Shown here piece by piece: positions 56,626 to 64,000 of a DNA stretch of 64,000 bases. Source of the stretch: an uncultured Lachnospiraceae bacterium (GTDB lineage: Bacteria; Bacillota; Clostridia; Lachnospirales; Lachnospiraceae); the NCBI GenBank assembly GCA_947176505.1, contig CAMWQW010000001.1, forward strand, positions 62,001 through 126,000, in the 5' to 3' direction. The notes beneath the pieces are model-generated. The model had not been told where the DNA came from and searched no databases. It worked only from the letters and a program-made list of their open reading frames with translations. The position numbers and the translations under genes were made by a program. Numbering within the stretch: the first letter of the stretch is position 1; each line of letters opens with the position of its first letter.

Positions 56626-58662
56626 ATGAGACCAGAATGGAAAGATTTTGTAGGCGGCAAGTGGGACAAAGAAGTTAACGTTCGTGACTTCATCCAGAGA
56701 AACTATCATCCTTATGATGGTGACGAGTCCTTCTTGGCAGAACCTACACAGAACACAAAAGACTTATGGGCACAGGTTCTTGACTTACAGAAGCAGGAAC
56801 GTGAGGCAGGCGGTGTACTTGATATGGATACCAAAGTTGTATCTACTATTACATCTCATGGTCCCGGCTATTTAGACAAGAGCAAAGAGACAATCGTAGG
56901 TTTCCAGACAGATAAGCCTTTCAAACGTTCCTTACAGCCTTACGGCGGTATTAGAATGGCAGAGAAAGCTTGTACAGACAACGGTTATGAGGTTGATCCC
57001 GAAATCAGCGAGTTCTTCTCTACACATAGAAAAACTCACAATGCAGGTTGTTTTGATGCATATAATGCAGAGATGAGAGCATGTCGTTCTTCTCATATCA
57101 TCACGGGTCTTCCGGATGCATATGGTCGTGGACGTATCATCGGCGACTACAGACGTGTTGCTCTGTACGGTATCGACAGACTGATCGAAGACAAGCAGGC
57201 ACAGAAGGATTCTACCGGTCGTGTTATGACTGACGATGTAATCCGTCTTCGCGAAGAATTATCCGAGCAGATGGTTGCACTGAAGTTAATGAAAGAAATG
57301 GCTGCTTCTTACGGTTGTGATATTTCCAAGCCCGCTACAAATGTACAGGAAGCTATTCAGGCTACTTACTTCGGTTATCTGTGTTCTGTTAAAGAGCAGA
57401 ACGGTGCTGCTATGTCTCTTGGACGTACATCTACATTCCTTGATATCTACGCTGAGAGAGACCTTGCTAACGGCACATTCACAGAGCAGCAGATTCAGGA
57501 GTTCGTTGATCACTTCATTATGAAGTTAAGACTGATTAAATTTGCTCGTACACCTGAGTACAATCAGATTTTCGCAGGCGATCCGGTATGGGTAACAGAG
57601 TCCCTCGGTGGTGTTGGCGTTGACGGTCGTCCGATGGTAACGAAGATGAGCTTCCGTTATCTGCACACTCTGACCAACTTAGGACCTTCTCCGGAGCCGA
57701 ACTTAACAGTTCTCTGGTCTACAAGGCTTCCTGAAGCTTGGAAGAAATACTGTGCTAAGATGTCCATCCAGACTTCTTCCATCCAGTATGAGAACGATGA
57801 TCTGATGAGAGTAACACACGGTGATGACTACGGTATCGCTTGCTGTGTATCTTCCATGGTTATCGGTAAGGAAATGCAGTTCTTCGGCGCTCGTGCTAAT
57901 GTTGCTAAGTGTCTGTTATATGCATTAAACGGTGGTGTTGACGAAGTTACCAAGAAACAGGTTGGACCTAAGTATCGTCCTGTTTCCGGTGATGTACTGG
58001 ATTATGACGACGTTATGGATAAATTCATCGACATGTTAGAGTGGCAGGCAGATGTATATGTAAATACTCTGAACATTATCCACTATATGCATGATAAATA
58101 CTGCTATGAGAGAGCAGAGATGGCTCTTCATGACAGAGATGTTAAGCGTTACTTCGCAACAGGTGTTGCAGGTCTTTCCATCGTGGCTGACTCCTTATCT
58201 GCTATCAAGTATGCTAAGGTTGAGCCGATTAGAGATGAGGACGGCATCATCGTTGACTTTAAGACAACAGGTGATTTCCCGAAATATGGTAATGACGATG
58301 ACCGTGTAGATGAGATTGCTCAGGAAATTGTTCATAAATTCATGACAGCAATCAGAAGACACCACACCTACAGAAACGGTGTTCCTACAACCTCTATCCT
58401 TACCATTACTTCCAATGTAACTTACGGTAAGGCTACAGGTAACACACCTGACGGACGTAAGAAAGGTCAGCCTTTTGCTCCGGGTGCTAACCCGATGCAC
58501 GGACGTGATACTCACGGTGCAGTAGCTTCCTTATCTTCCGTATCCAAGCTTCCGTTCAATGATGCACAGGATGGTATTTCTAATACCTTCACCATCATTC
58601 CGGGTGCCCTTGGTAAAGAGGCACAGGTATTTGCAGGCGATATCGAGCTTGATTTGAAATAA
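56626..58662 (+). CDS. pflB: Pyruvate formate-lyase catalytic part lacking the glycyl radical domain
   Basis: A 678-residue protein closely matching PFL from its N-terminus onward, including [13 protein letters not shown], the active-site pair Cys406-Cys407 in [11 protein letters not shown], and the late [20 protein letters not shown] and [23 protein letters not shown] segments. A normal PFL (about 750-760 residues) continues into a glycyl radical domain ending RVSGYAV; this one stops after AGDIELDLK. The missing part is a separate gene at 59021. The enzyme turns pyruvate and CoA into acetyl-CoA and formate. AGGAGG lies ten bases before ATG. Codon use looks like that of a highly expressed gene. 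Confidence 0.93.
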   Translation: MRPEWKDFVGGKWDKEVNVRDFIQRNYHPYDGDESFLAEPTQNTKDLWAQVLDLQKQEREAGGVLDMDTKVVSTITSHGPGYLDKSKETIVGFQTDKPFKRSLQPYGGIRMAEKACTDNGYEVDPEISEFFSTHRKTHNAGCFDAYNAEMRACRSSHIITGLPDAYGRGRIIGDYRRVALYGIDRLIEDKQAQKDSTGRVMTDDVIRLREELSEQMVALKLMKEMAASYGCDISKPATNVQEAIQATYFGYLCSVKEQNGAAMSLGRTSTFLDIYAERDLANGTFTEQQIQEFVDHFIMKLRLIKFARTPEYNQIFAGDPVWVTESLGGVGVDGRPMVTKMSFRYLHTLTNLGPSPEPNLTVLWSTRLPEAWKKYCAKMSIQTSSIQYENDDLMRVTHGDDYGIACCVSSMVIGKEMQFFGARANVAKCLLYALNGGVDEVTKKQVGPKYRPVSGDVLDYDDVMDKFIDMLEWQADVYVNTLNIIHYMHDKYCYERAEMALHDRDVKRYFATGVAGLSIVADSLSAIKYAKVEPIRDEDGIIVDFKTTGDFPKYGNDDDRVDEIAQEIVHKFMTAIRRHHTYRNGVPTTSILTITSNVTYGKATGNTPDGRKKGQPFAPGANPMHGRDTHGAVASLSSVSKLPFNDAQDGISNTFTIIPGALGKEAQVFAGDIELDLK

Positions 58663-58706
58663 ATTCCTTCAAAAACTCGAAGCGGCTTCATATAGGAGTT
58701 AAAAAT

Positions 58707-58910
58707 ATGGATAACAATCAGATGATTGAAGACTTTGTCAAAATGATGGATTCCGGCATGGCGCAGGGCGTCGGGCATGTGAATGTAGATGTTGATGACA
58801 AAGCGGATAATTCCAAAAATGTTCAGACAATGGGGTGCACGGATTGCTCCCGTACCCCGTTGGCTTGCAGTGTTCCGACTCTCCATGAGGGTTTGGACGA
58901 CTACAAATAA
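58707..58910 (+). CDS. Small Cys-tail protein resembling the start of the glycyl domain
   Basis: A 67-residue protein with AGGAG eight bases before ATG. Residues 7-29 ([15 protein letters not shown] then VGHVNVDV) align without gaps to residues 8-30 of the 80-aa glycyl protein ([15 protein letters not shown] then GHHLNVNV): 7 identities plus many conservative changes. The glycyl loop is absent; instead the C-terminus is [20 protein letters not shown] with Cys44, Cys47 and Cys54. It lies exactly between the two halves of the split PFL. Function unknown; a docking competitor, assembly factor or metal/redox peptide are possibilities only. Confidence 0.75.
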   Translation: MDNNQMIEDFVKMMDSGMAQGVGHVNVDVDDKADNSKNVQTMGCTDCSRTPLACSVPTLHEGLDDYK

Positions 58911-58912
58911 CA

Positions 58913-58976
58913 AATCGTCGCCCGGCGGCGACGATTCAAAGAATGCTTCGCATTCTCCCTGATTCGCTTTGCGAAC
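58913..58976 (+). repeat. Three consecutive hairpins between the split PFL genes
   Basis: A perfect 10-bp stem AATCGTCGCC/GGCGACGATT with loop CGGC (58913-58936) begins two bases after the 67-aa gene's stop. AGAATGC-TTC-GCATTCT (58940-58956) shares its arms with the short hairpins in the atp operon repeats. TTCGC-TTT-GCGAA (58963-58975) follows. No T-run, so not a terminator; likely an RNA-processing or stability element setting subunit ratios. Confidence 0.75.
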
Positions 58977-59020
58977 TCGAAACAGAATCAAAATGTATTA
59001 ATCACAAGGAGGACAAAACA

Positions 59021-59263
59021 ATGGCAGCAGCAAATGCTCAGGTAGATAACTTAGTTTCTTTATTAGATGGCTATGCAACCAAAGGCGGTCATCACCTTAA
59101 TGTAAACGTACTCAACAGAGATACTTTATTAGATGCTCAGAAGCATCCTGAGAACTATCCTCAGTTGACAATCCGTGTATCCGGTTATGCAGTTAACTTC
59201 ATTAAGTTAACACCGGAACAGCAGGCTGACGTTATTTCTCGTACATTCCACGAGTCAGTTTAA
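59021..59263 (+). CDS. Stand-alone glycyl radical domain of the split PFL (GrcA/YfiD-like)
   Basis: An 80-residue protein starting [20 protein letters not shown] at 59021 with AAGGAGG seven to eight bases upstream. It is the C-terminal part of [21 protein letters not shown], then [12 protein letters not shown] with radical-forming Gly55, ending SRTFHESV 25 residues later as in intact PFL. Unlike E. coli GrcA (YfiD), a spare part for a damaged full PFL, here the large partner lacks this domain altogether, so this protein should be essential for activity. The activase PflA follows. Confidence 0.93.
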   Translation: MAAANAQVDNLVSLLDGYATKGGHHLNVNVLNRDTLLDAQKHPENYPQLTIRVSGYAVNFIKLTPEQQADVISRTFHESV

Positions 59264-59281
59264 TCAAACGTCAATAATGCA

Positions 59282-59312
59282 GGAGCCTTGCAATAGCGAG
59301 GCTCCTTTTTTT
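59282..59312 (+). terminator. Terminator behind the glycyl-domain gene
   Basis: GGAGCCTTGC/GCGAGGCTCC stem with an AATA loop (one T-G wobble), then TTTTTTT. Confidence 0.9.
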
Positions 59313-59390
59313 CACGATAAATACTAGTTTTTTCCCAATATACGGGTTATACTATATTAAATATATTGTAGTAGAAAGAAGGTTGAACTT

Positions 59391-60161
59391 ATGCAGGGAA
59401 GAATCCACTCTTTAGAAAGTTTTGGTACGGTAGACGGACCGGGAACACGTTTTGTAGTTTTTGTACAGGGGTGTCCCATGCGCTGTGCTTACTGCCACAA
59501 TCCCGATACTTGGTCTATGACCGGCGGAACAATGATGGAGCCGGAAGAAATTTTTGAACAATATAAGCGCAACGAAGCCTTTTACAAAGGCGGCGGTATC
59601 ACGGTTACCGGTGGCGAACCGTTAATGCAGGTAGACTTTTTAATCGACTTGTTTACAATCGCTAAGGCAAACAATGTGCACACATGCATAGACTCTTCCG
59701 GAATCGCATATAAGAAAAATGCTAATCCGGAATGGCTTGCTAAACTTGACAAATTAATGACAATGACAGACCTTGTCATGCTAGACATTAAGCATATTGA
59801 CCCCGAAAAGCATAAGGAACTGACCTCACAGCCTAACGACGGCATTCTTGCTTTTGCAGAATATTTGTCTGAAAAACATGTAGATGTATGGATTCGCCAT
59901 GTTATTGTTCCGGGCATTACCGATGATGACAAGTTCTTGTACCAGCTTGGTTACTTTATTGGCGGCTTAACTAATTTGAAGGCTTTGGATGCCCTTCCTT
60001 ATCACACGATGGGTAAGCCCAAATACGAGAAACTGGGGATGGAATATAAACTTGACGGCGTAGAACCCATGGACAAAAATAAATTGCTTGAGAAAAAGCA
60101 AGTAATTCTGGACGGCATCCGCAAACGCCGCGAGGAATTAGCGATTCATTCAGAAGGCTGA
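59391..60161 (+). CDS. pflA: Pyruvate formate-lyase activating enzyme
   Basis: A 256-residue radical SAM enzyme that abstracts H from the PFL glycine. The 4Fe-4S motif CxxxCxxC is Cys28, Cys32, Cys35 in VQGCPMRCAYCHNPDTW; the SAM-binding GGEPL, DSSG and LDIKHID segments follow. Normal length. It must recognise a glycyl loop that sits on a separate small protein. AAGAAGG lies eight bases before ATG; a weak promoter (-10 TATACT at 59348) is possible between the terminator and this gene. Confidence 0.96.
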   Translation: MQGRIHSLESFGTVDGPGTRFVVFVQGCPMRCAYCHNPDTWSMTGGTMMEPEEIFEQYKRNEAFYKGGGITVTGGEPLMQVDFLIDLFTIAKANNVHTCIDSSGIAYKKNANPEWLAKLDKLMTMTDLVMLDIKHIDPEKHKELTSQPNDGILAFAEYLSEKHVDVWIRHVIVPGITDDDKFLYQLGYFIGGLTNLKALDALPYHTMGKPKYEKLGMEYKLDGVEPMDKNKLLEKKQVILDGIRKRREELAIHSEG

Positions 60162-60295
60162 ACTTAGTAAGTTTCCAAAAAAGCTATACTTTGCCACTTG
60201 TATATTACTTGCTTTTATATTAAAATAAAGGCGTAGTGGATTGATAAATTCATATCAATTTCGCGTAGTCTTACAACGTAAGGAGGGTATAGATC

Positions 60296-60466
60296 ATGGC
60301 ATTTGTAATTAACGATGGATGCGTATCATGCGGTGCTTGCGAGGCTCAGTGTCCTGTTGGCGCTATCAGCATGGGTGACGGCAAATTTGAGATTGATGCA
60401 TCTAAATGTATCGATTGTGGTTCATGTGCAGGCGCATGTCCTACAAGCTCTATCTCACAGGGTTAA
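60296..60466 (+). CDS. 2[4Fe-4S] bacterial ferredoxin
   Basis: A 56-residue clostridial ferredoxin: MAFVINDGCVSCGACEAQCP and KCIDCGSCAGACPTSSISQG give two CxxCxxCxxxCP motifs for two 4Fe-4S clusters. GGAGGG stands eight bases before ATG. It carries low-potential electrons; in clostridia the main users are hydrogenases, pyruvate:ferredoxin oxidoreductase and similar enzymes. It follows pflA by 134 bp, so one inferred role is feeding electrons to the PFL activase, which needs a reduced cluster. A clear terminator follows. Confidence 0.95.
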   Translation: MAFVINDGCVSCGACEAQCPVGAISMGDGKFEIDASKCIDCGSCAGACPTSSISQG

Positions 60467-60483
60467 TAAAGAACATAAAATAA

Positions 60484-60532
60484 GGCTGCTTCAGATATCG
60501 GAACTTGATATCTGGAGCAGCTCTATTTTTTC
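60484..60532. terminator. Bidirectional terminator, ferredoxin/MerR
   Basis: Long stem (GGCTGCTTCAGATATC against GATATCTGGAGCAGC) with loop GGAACTT, then CTATTTTTT on the plus strand and CTTATTTTAT on the minus strand. Confidence 0.88.
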
Positions 60533-60540
60533 CAAATAAT

Positions 60541-61374
60541 TTATAGTCTCTTTTTCCCTTTTCCCAGCTTTTCTTTCGGCTTATGCCGTTCTCTGATCAT
60601 CTCGTCTATCTTGCGATAATGCTCCTCCTCTATTTTCCATCGCTCGTCATCCCGCTCTTCCTGCATTCTGAATTGATAATCCAGCTCTTTTAAAATACTG
60701 TCTTTTACCTCCATACACAGTTCACGGTTTGCCGAACGAACCGCTTCCGTTATCATCTGTTGCAGCAGATATTGCAGTCTTGCCGATTTCTGGCTTTTCT
60801 CCGCATCGTCATAATCGCTTTTCTGCTCCACACCAGTAGCTTTACTCTTATCACCGGACAAAGCTACCACATACTTATGCGCCTTATTCGCACTCACTTC
60901 TTCTGTTTTCTCATCCACGCGCTCTTTGACCATATCCATCAGCTTGTCCCTCTGCATTTCCGTTCTGTTTTCCAATGCTACATATTCTTTGCACCCTGCT
61001 TTGTCTGACATGTTATTTAACATATTATCTGATGTGTTGTTTGGCATCTCACTTAACGCCTCGCTTCTTAATTGATCTGCTTTTATTTCTACTGTCTTTT
61101 CCGCCTCCTGTTCAGACAGATTTCTTTTATCACCGTCTGATATTGCGGGCATTTTGAATAAGACTGTACGAATCGCCTTCAACTGCAGTCCCTGCTCTTT
61201 TAGCAGTTTAATCTCCTGTAACTGCTTTACATCCTGTTCCGTGTAATAGCGGTGTCCCATTTCATTACGTTTGATGGGAAGCTGTAATTCCTCCTCCCAG
61301 TAACGCAGCACGTGATTCTCTACCTGAACTTTCTTCGCTGCCTCCGATATGTAATAGATTGTTTTTTCTTCCAT
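60541..61374 (-). CDS. MerR-type transcriptional regulator with coiled-coil C-terminus
   Basis: A 277-residue protein starting MEEKTIYYISEAAKKV at ATG 61374 after AAAGGGG. Residues 5-75 are a MerR helix-turn-helix with wing (HVLRYWEEELQLPIKRNEMG, YYTEQDVKQLQEIKLLKEQG). The middle is charged and poorly conserved (100-190); the C-terminus (about 195-277) is a long coiled coil rich in Glu/Arg, ending in a Lys/Arg tail. Similar MerR-coiled-coil proteins in Firmicutes are of unknown role. It is convergent with the ferredoxin gene. Confidence 0.82.
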   Translation of the reverse strand: MEEKTIYYISEAAKKVQVENHVLRYWEEELQLPIKRNEMGHRYYTEQDVKQLQEIKLLKEQGLQLKAIRTVLFKMPAISDGDKRNLSEQEAEKTVEIKADQLRSEALSEMPNNTSDNMLNNMSDKAGCKEYVALENRTEMQRDKLMDMVKERVDEKTEEVSANKAHKYVVALSGDKSKATGVEQKSDYDDAEKSQKSARLQYLLQQMITEAVRSANRELCMEVKDSILKELDYQFRMQEERDDERWKIEEEHYRKIDEMIRERHKPKEKLGKGKKRL

Positions 61375-61453
61375 CCGCTTCCCCTTTCTTATATGTGTTC
61401 CTATAGCTTCTAAGTTCGCACTTCCGTATAAAAACTGAGCTTCGATTAATCTC

Positions 61454-61473
61454 GAGATTTGCTTCACAAACTC
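61454..61473 (-). repeat. Single mini-hairpin of the TTTGC family
   Basis: GAG-A-TTTGC-TTC-ACAAA-CTC, with one mismatch in the stem. Its 16-bp core differs by one base from the hairpin at 40273-40288 between atpB and atpE. Confidence 0.5.
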
Positions 61474-61480
61474 TAAAACA

Positions 61481-61514
61481 GAAAAAGAGACCCCCCTCAG
61501 GATTGTCTCTTTTG
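61481..61514 (-). terminator. Terminator of dnaB
   Basis: AAAAGAGAC pairs with GTCTCTTTT across a 13-base loop, followed by T on the minus strand, 13 bp after the dnaB stop. Confidence 0.8.
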
Positions 61515-61526
61515 TAAAATCAACTC

Positions 61527-62858
61527 TTATTTTTGTAAATTAGCAAATTTTGTGAAATCGGGCAGCCATGCCAACTCTATTGTGCCAATCGGACCGTTTC
61601 TCTGCTTGGCAATGATAATTTCCACGATTCCTTTTTTCTCTGTATCTTTATTATAATAATCATCGCGATAAATAAACATCACCACATCGGCATCCTGCTC
61701 AATCGCACCGGATTCACGCAAGTCTGACAGCATCGGTCTGTGATCCGGTCTCTGTTCTACGGCACGGCTAAGCTGCGACAACGCAATCACGGGTACATGC
61801 AGTTCTCTTGCTAAAGCCTTAAGCGAACGAGAGATATCCGATATTTCCTGCTGTCTGGAATCCGTCGATCTACCGCTTCCGGACATCAACTGTAAATAGT
61901 CTATAATAATCATTTCCAGATTATGTTCAAGCTTATACTTACGACATTTGGAGCGCATCTCCGATATGCTGATGCCCGGCGTGTCATCAATAATCAAATT
62001 AGATTTCCCGATTACACCGGCACTTTCAATTAGTTTCTCCCACTCTACATCAGACAGATTACCTGTACGCAGATGCTGGGAATCTACTCTTGACTCCATA
62101 GAAAAGAGACGATTGACTAACTGTTCCTTCGACATTTCCAGACTGAAAATAGCCACTGTTTTATTCTGCCTAAAAGCCACATATTCAGCGATATTTAAGA
62201 CAAACGCGGTTTTTCCCATGGAAGGTCTTGCAGCCACCAAAATGAGGTCAGAAGGCTGCATACCAGCCGTTCGATAGTCTAGGTCAAGAAATCCCGTGGC
62301 AACACCTGTCACATTCCCTTTGTTATGAGAAGCCCTCTCAATGTTATCCATGGCATTCATGACAATCTGTCTGATTGGTACAAATTCTCCTGCATTCTTG
62401 CGCTGTACCAAATCAAAAACACGCTTTTCCGTATCCGAAAGAATATCCTCTAGGCTGTCTTTCCCCACATAACAGGTATTGGCAATCTCTTCATTTAAAC
62501 GAATCAGCTTTCTAAGGGTGGCTTTCTCTGCCACAATATTCGCATAATATTTAATGTTAGCCGATGTCGGAACTGCTGTGATAAGATCACGGATAAACTC
62601 TAAGCTGCTTACCTCCGGCGGCACATCCTTTTCCTTTAGGCGATCCTGCAGCGTGACAAGATCCACTGGTTTACCCTCATCGTTTAATTCCACCATCGCA
62701 TCAAAAACAACGCCGTATTGCTTGTTATAGAAATCTTCTCCGAGAACAATTTCTGACGCAACCACAATCGCTTCTCTGTCCATAATCATAGAACCGATGA
62801 CTGACTGTTCCGCCTCTATGCTGTGCGGTAATATTCTTTTGAGTAATGCTTCCTCCAA
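61527..62858 (-). CDS. dnaB: Replicative DNA helicase DnaB
   Basis: A 443-residue hexameric fork helicase, without intein. It has the N-terminal PHSIEAEQSVIGSMI domain (20-120), a linker helix, and the RecA-like motor with Walker A VAARPSMGKTAFVLN, Walker B MIIIDYLQLM, and the LSQLSRAVEQRPDHRPMLSDLRESGAIEQDAD block cut here only in wording as family motifs H3 and H4. The loader-type gene dnaI is at 25 kb in this window. Order gdpP-rplI-dnaB is the common Firmicutes arrangement. Confidence 0.97.
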   Translation of the reverse strand: MEEALLKRILPHSIEAEQSVIGSMIMDREAIVVASEIVLGEDFYNKQYGVVFDAMVELNDEGKPVDLVTLQDRLKEKDVPPEVSSLEFIRDLITAVPTSANIKYYANIVAEKATLRKLIRLNEEIANTCYVGKDSLEDILSDTEKRVFDLVQRKNAGEFVPIRQIVMNAMDNIERASHNKGNVTGVATGFLDLDYRTAGMQPSDLILVAARPSMGKTAFVLNIAEYVAFRQNKTVAIFSLEMSKEQLVNRLFSMESRVDSQHLRTGNLSDVEWEKLIESAGVIGKSNLIIDDTPGISISEMRSKCRKYKLEHNLEMIIIDYLQLMSGSGRSTDSRQQEISDISRSLKALARELHVPVIALSQLSRAVEQRPDHRPMLSDLRESGAIEQDADVVMFIYRDDYYNKDTEKKGIVEIIIAKQRNGPIGTIELAWLPDFTKFANLQK

Positions 62859-62874
62859 TGTCCGTCACCTGCCC

Positions 62875-63324
62875 CTATTGGTCCTCAACCACTTTCACTT
62901 TCAGTTTTCCGGTAACCTTAGGATGAAGTTTTACACTCACCTCATAAGCGCCAAGCGCTTTAATCGCCTCCGGCAGTTGAATTTTCTTCTTATCCAGTTC
63001 TAATCCGCACTGTGTTTTCGCTGCTGACGCAATCTCTTTAGATGAAACCGAGCCAAAAGCTCTGCCTCCTTCGCCAGATTTCATCTTGAGAGTCACTTCT
63101 TTTGTCTCAAGCTCCTTAGCAAGCTCCTGTGCTGCTTCCAGCTGCTCCTGAGCCACTTTGTCCGCATTTGCTCTCTGTAATTTTAAATCGTTCAAATTCG
63201 CAGAATTGGCTTCTAATCCCAGTTTCTTGGGAAGTACATAGTTTCTGGCATATCCGTCGCTTACGTTTACAATCTCGCCCTTCTTACCCAGCGACTTCAC
63301 ATCTTCCAACAAAATAACTTTCAT
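62875..63324 (-). CDS. rplI: Ribosomal protein L9
   Basis: A 149-residue L9 with the N-terminal [20 protein letters not shown] and [12 protein letters not shown] rRNA-binding domain, a long helix (about 40-75), and the C-terminal domain ([17 protein letters not shown]). ATG at 63324 gives the usual MKVIL start; a GTG four codons upstream is not supported by homology. It lies 16 bp before dnaB. Confidence 0.97.
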   Translation of the reverse strand: MKVILLEDVKSLGKKGEIVNVSDGYARNYVLPKKLGLEANSANLNDLKLQRANADKVAQEQLEAAQELAKELETKEVTLKMKSGEGGRAFGSVSSKEIASAAKTQCGLELDKKKIQLPEAIKALGAYEVSVKLHPKVTGKLKVKVVEDQ

Positions 63325-63388
63325 CTTTATAACCACGCCTCTCTTTCTCTACATCTATATGCCTGCAAAACAAATCATACAGACGTCT

Positions 63389-64000
63389 TTAGCCGTCCAA
63401 TTCGCCTTCTGCTATCATTGCATCCAGCGTTCTCTTGATTGTTGCAATTCCTTCTTCAAGCGAACCGTCTTCTATCTGAGCACCAGCAATATTCAAATGT
63501 CCGCCTCCGCCCATTCGTTCCATGACTACCTGCACGTTAACCTCATCAATAGAACGTGCACTAATGTAAATGATACCGTTATATGGCGTCAATATAAAGC
63601 TCGCCTTAATTCCTTTAATATTCAATAATTCATTTGCCGCCTGTGCACCTACCACAGTAGGGCTCGCTACATCATCACCGGTACATATGGATATAGCGTA
63701 AGACTGTCTGTATATCTCTGCCTGACTAACGGCATCCGCCTTCGCTTTGTATTCCGCCGCATCGTCCCTGAACAATTTCCTGACGCGGGTCACGTCCGCA
63801 CCGTTTCTTCGCAAAAATGCTGCCGCTTCAAAAGTTCTGACTCCCGTTTTCGTCATAAAATTATTCGTATCAATCATAATTCCCGAATACATGCAGTCCG
63901 CTTCTTCCGGTCTAAGGCGAAGATTATCGCTGATGTATTGCAGGATTTCAGATACCATCTCACATGCAGATGAAGCATATGCCTCTATATAGGAAAGTGT
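63389..64000 (-). CDS. gdpP: Cyclic-di-AMP phosphodiesterase GdpP (C-terminal part; start off window)
   Basis: The last 203 residues of a DHH/DHHA1 phosphoesterase are visible; the frame is open at the window edge with LSYIEAYASSACEM before SEILQYI. DHH-domain ligands (SGIMIDTNNFMTKTG) and the DHHA1 GGGGHLNIAGAQ motif near the end are intact. GdpP degrades the second messenger c-di-AMP, which controls K+ and turgor. The membrane, PAS and GGDEF-like domains lie outside the window. It precedes rplI by 64 bp. Confidence 0.9.
   Translation of the reverse strand, partial: TLSYIEAYASSACEMVSEILQYISDNLRLRPEEADCMYSGIMIDTNNFMTKTGVRTFEAAAFLRRNGADVTRVRKLFRDDAAEYKAKADAVSQAEIYRQSYAISICTGDDVASPTVVGAQAANELLNIKGIKASFILTPYNGIIYISARSIDEVNVQVVMERMGGGGHLNIAGAQIEDGSLEEGIATIKRTLDAMIAEGELDG

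Overview
The window looks like chromosomal DNA from a spore-forming anaerobic clostridium, most probably a Lachnospiraceae-type gut or rumen bacterium. Supporting signs are the spore-linked genes spoVT, spoVG, cwlD and a SleB-type hydrolase; pyruvate formate-lyase with its activase and a bacterial 2[4Fe-4S] ferredoxin; a GlgC/GlgD pair; plant-fibre enzymes of families GH5 and GH51; and strong GGAGG ribosome sites with sigma-A promoters. No rRNA, tRNA, insertion sequence, prophage or CRISPR array was seen. The species cannot be named from this.

Layout. 1-6.3 kb (minus): an oligopeptide ABC transporter (binding protein, two ATPases, two permeases) followed by an M20 peptidase cut by the window edge. 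6.5-13.3 kb: a cytosolic C39-like protease, spoVT, a cell-wall operon (alpha/beta hydrolase, membrane-anchored MurF-like ligase, Ddl), a GH5 lipoprotein and a 33-aa protein. 13.4-22 kb (minus): cysteine desulfurase, mfd, pth, a dead sigma-factor gene, spoVG, glgD and glgC. 22.3-28 kb (plus): murC, a cluster of six DnaA-box-like sites, a DnaD-like protein, a DnaI-type helicase loader, PRPP synthetase, and queT under a preQ1-I-type riboswitch. 28-34 kb (minus): a membrane-bound XRE regulator, a HAD phosphatase, an 847-aa surface protein, a methyltransferase and a small conserved-looking protein.

34-42 kb (minus): a complete F-type ATP synthase operon (atpZ-I-B-E-F-H-A-G-D-C). The c subunit carries the full set of residues known for Na+ binding, and the intercistronic gaps hold structured repeats, two of which co-vary. 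42-49 kb: DUF402 protein, SleB-type hydrolase, rpiB, threonylcarbamoyl-AMP synthase, cwlD, a GH18/SH3 spore-type protein and mecA. 49-55.9 kb: an arabino-oligosaccharide locus (ABC binding protein, two permeases, GH51 arabinofuranosidase) with a divergent AraC regulator and a 260-aa protein resembling only the N-terminal part of glycyl radical enzymes.

56-60.5 kb is the most unusual part. The pyruvate formate-lyase is split: a 678-aa protein carries the Cys-Cys site but stops before the glycyl radical domain, which is encoded as a separate 80-aa protein two genes downstream (678 + 80 is about the length of an ordinary PFL). Between them lie a 67-aa protein that resembles the first part of the glycyl domain but ends in a Cys-rich tail, and three hairpins. 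The activase PflA and a ferredoxin follow. 60.5-64 kb (minus): a MerR-type regulator, dnaB, rplI and the end of gdpP, in the usual gdpP-rplI-dnaB order.
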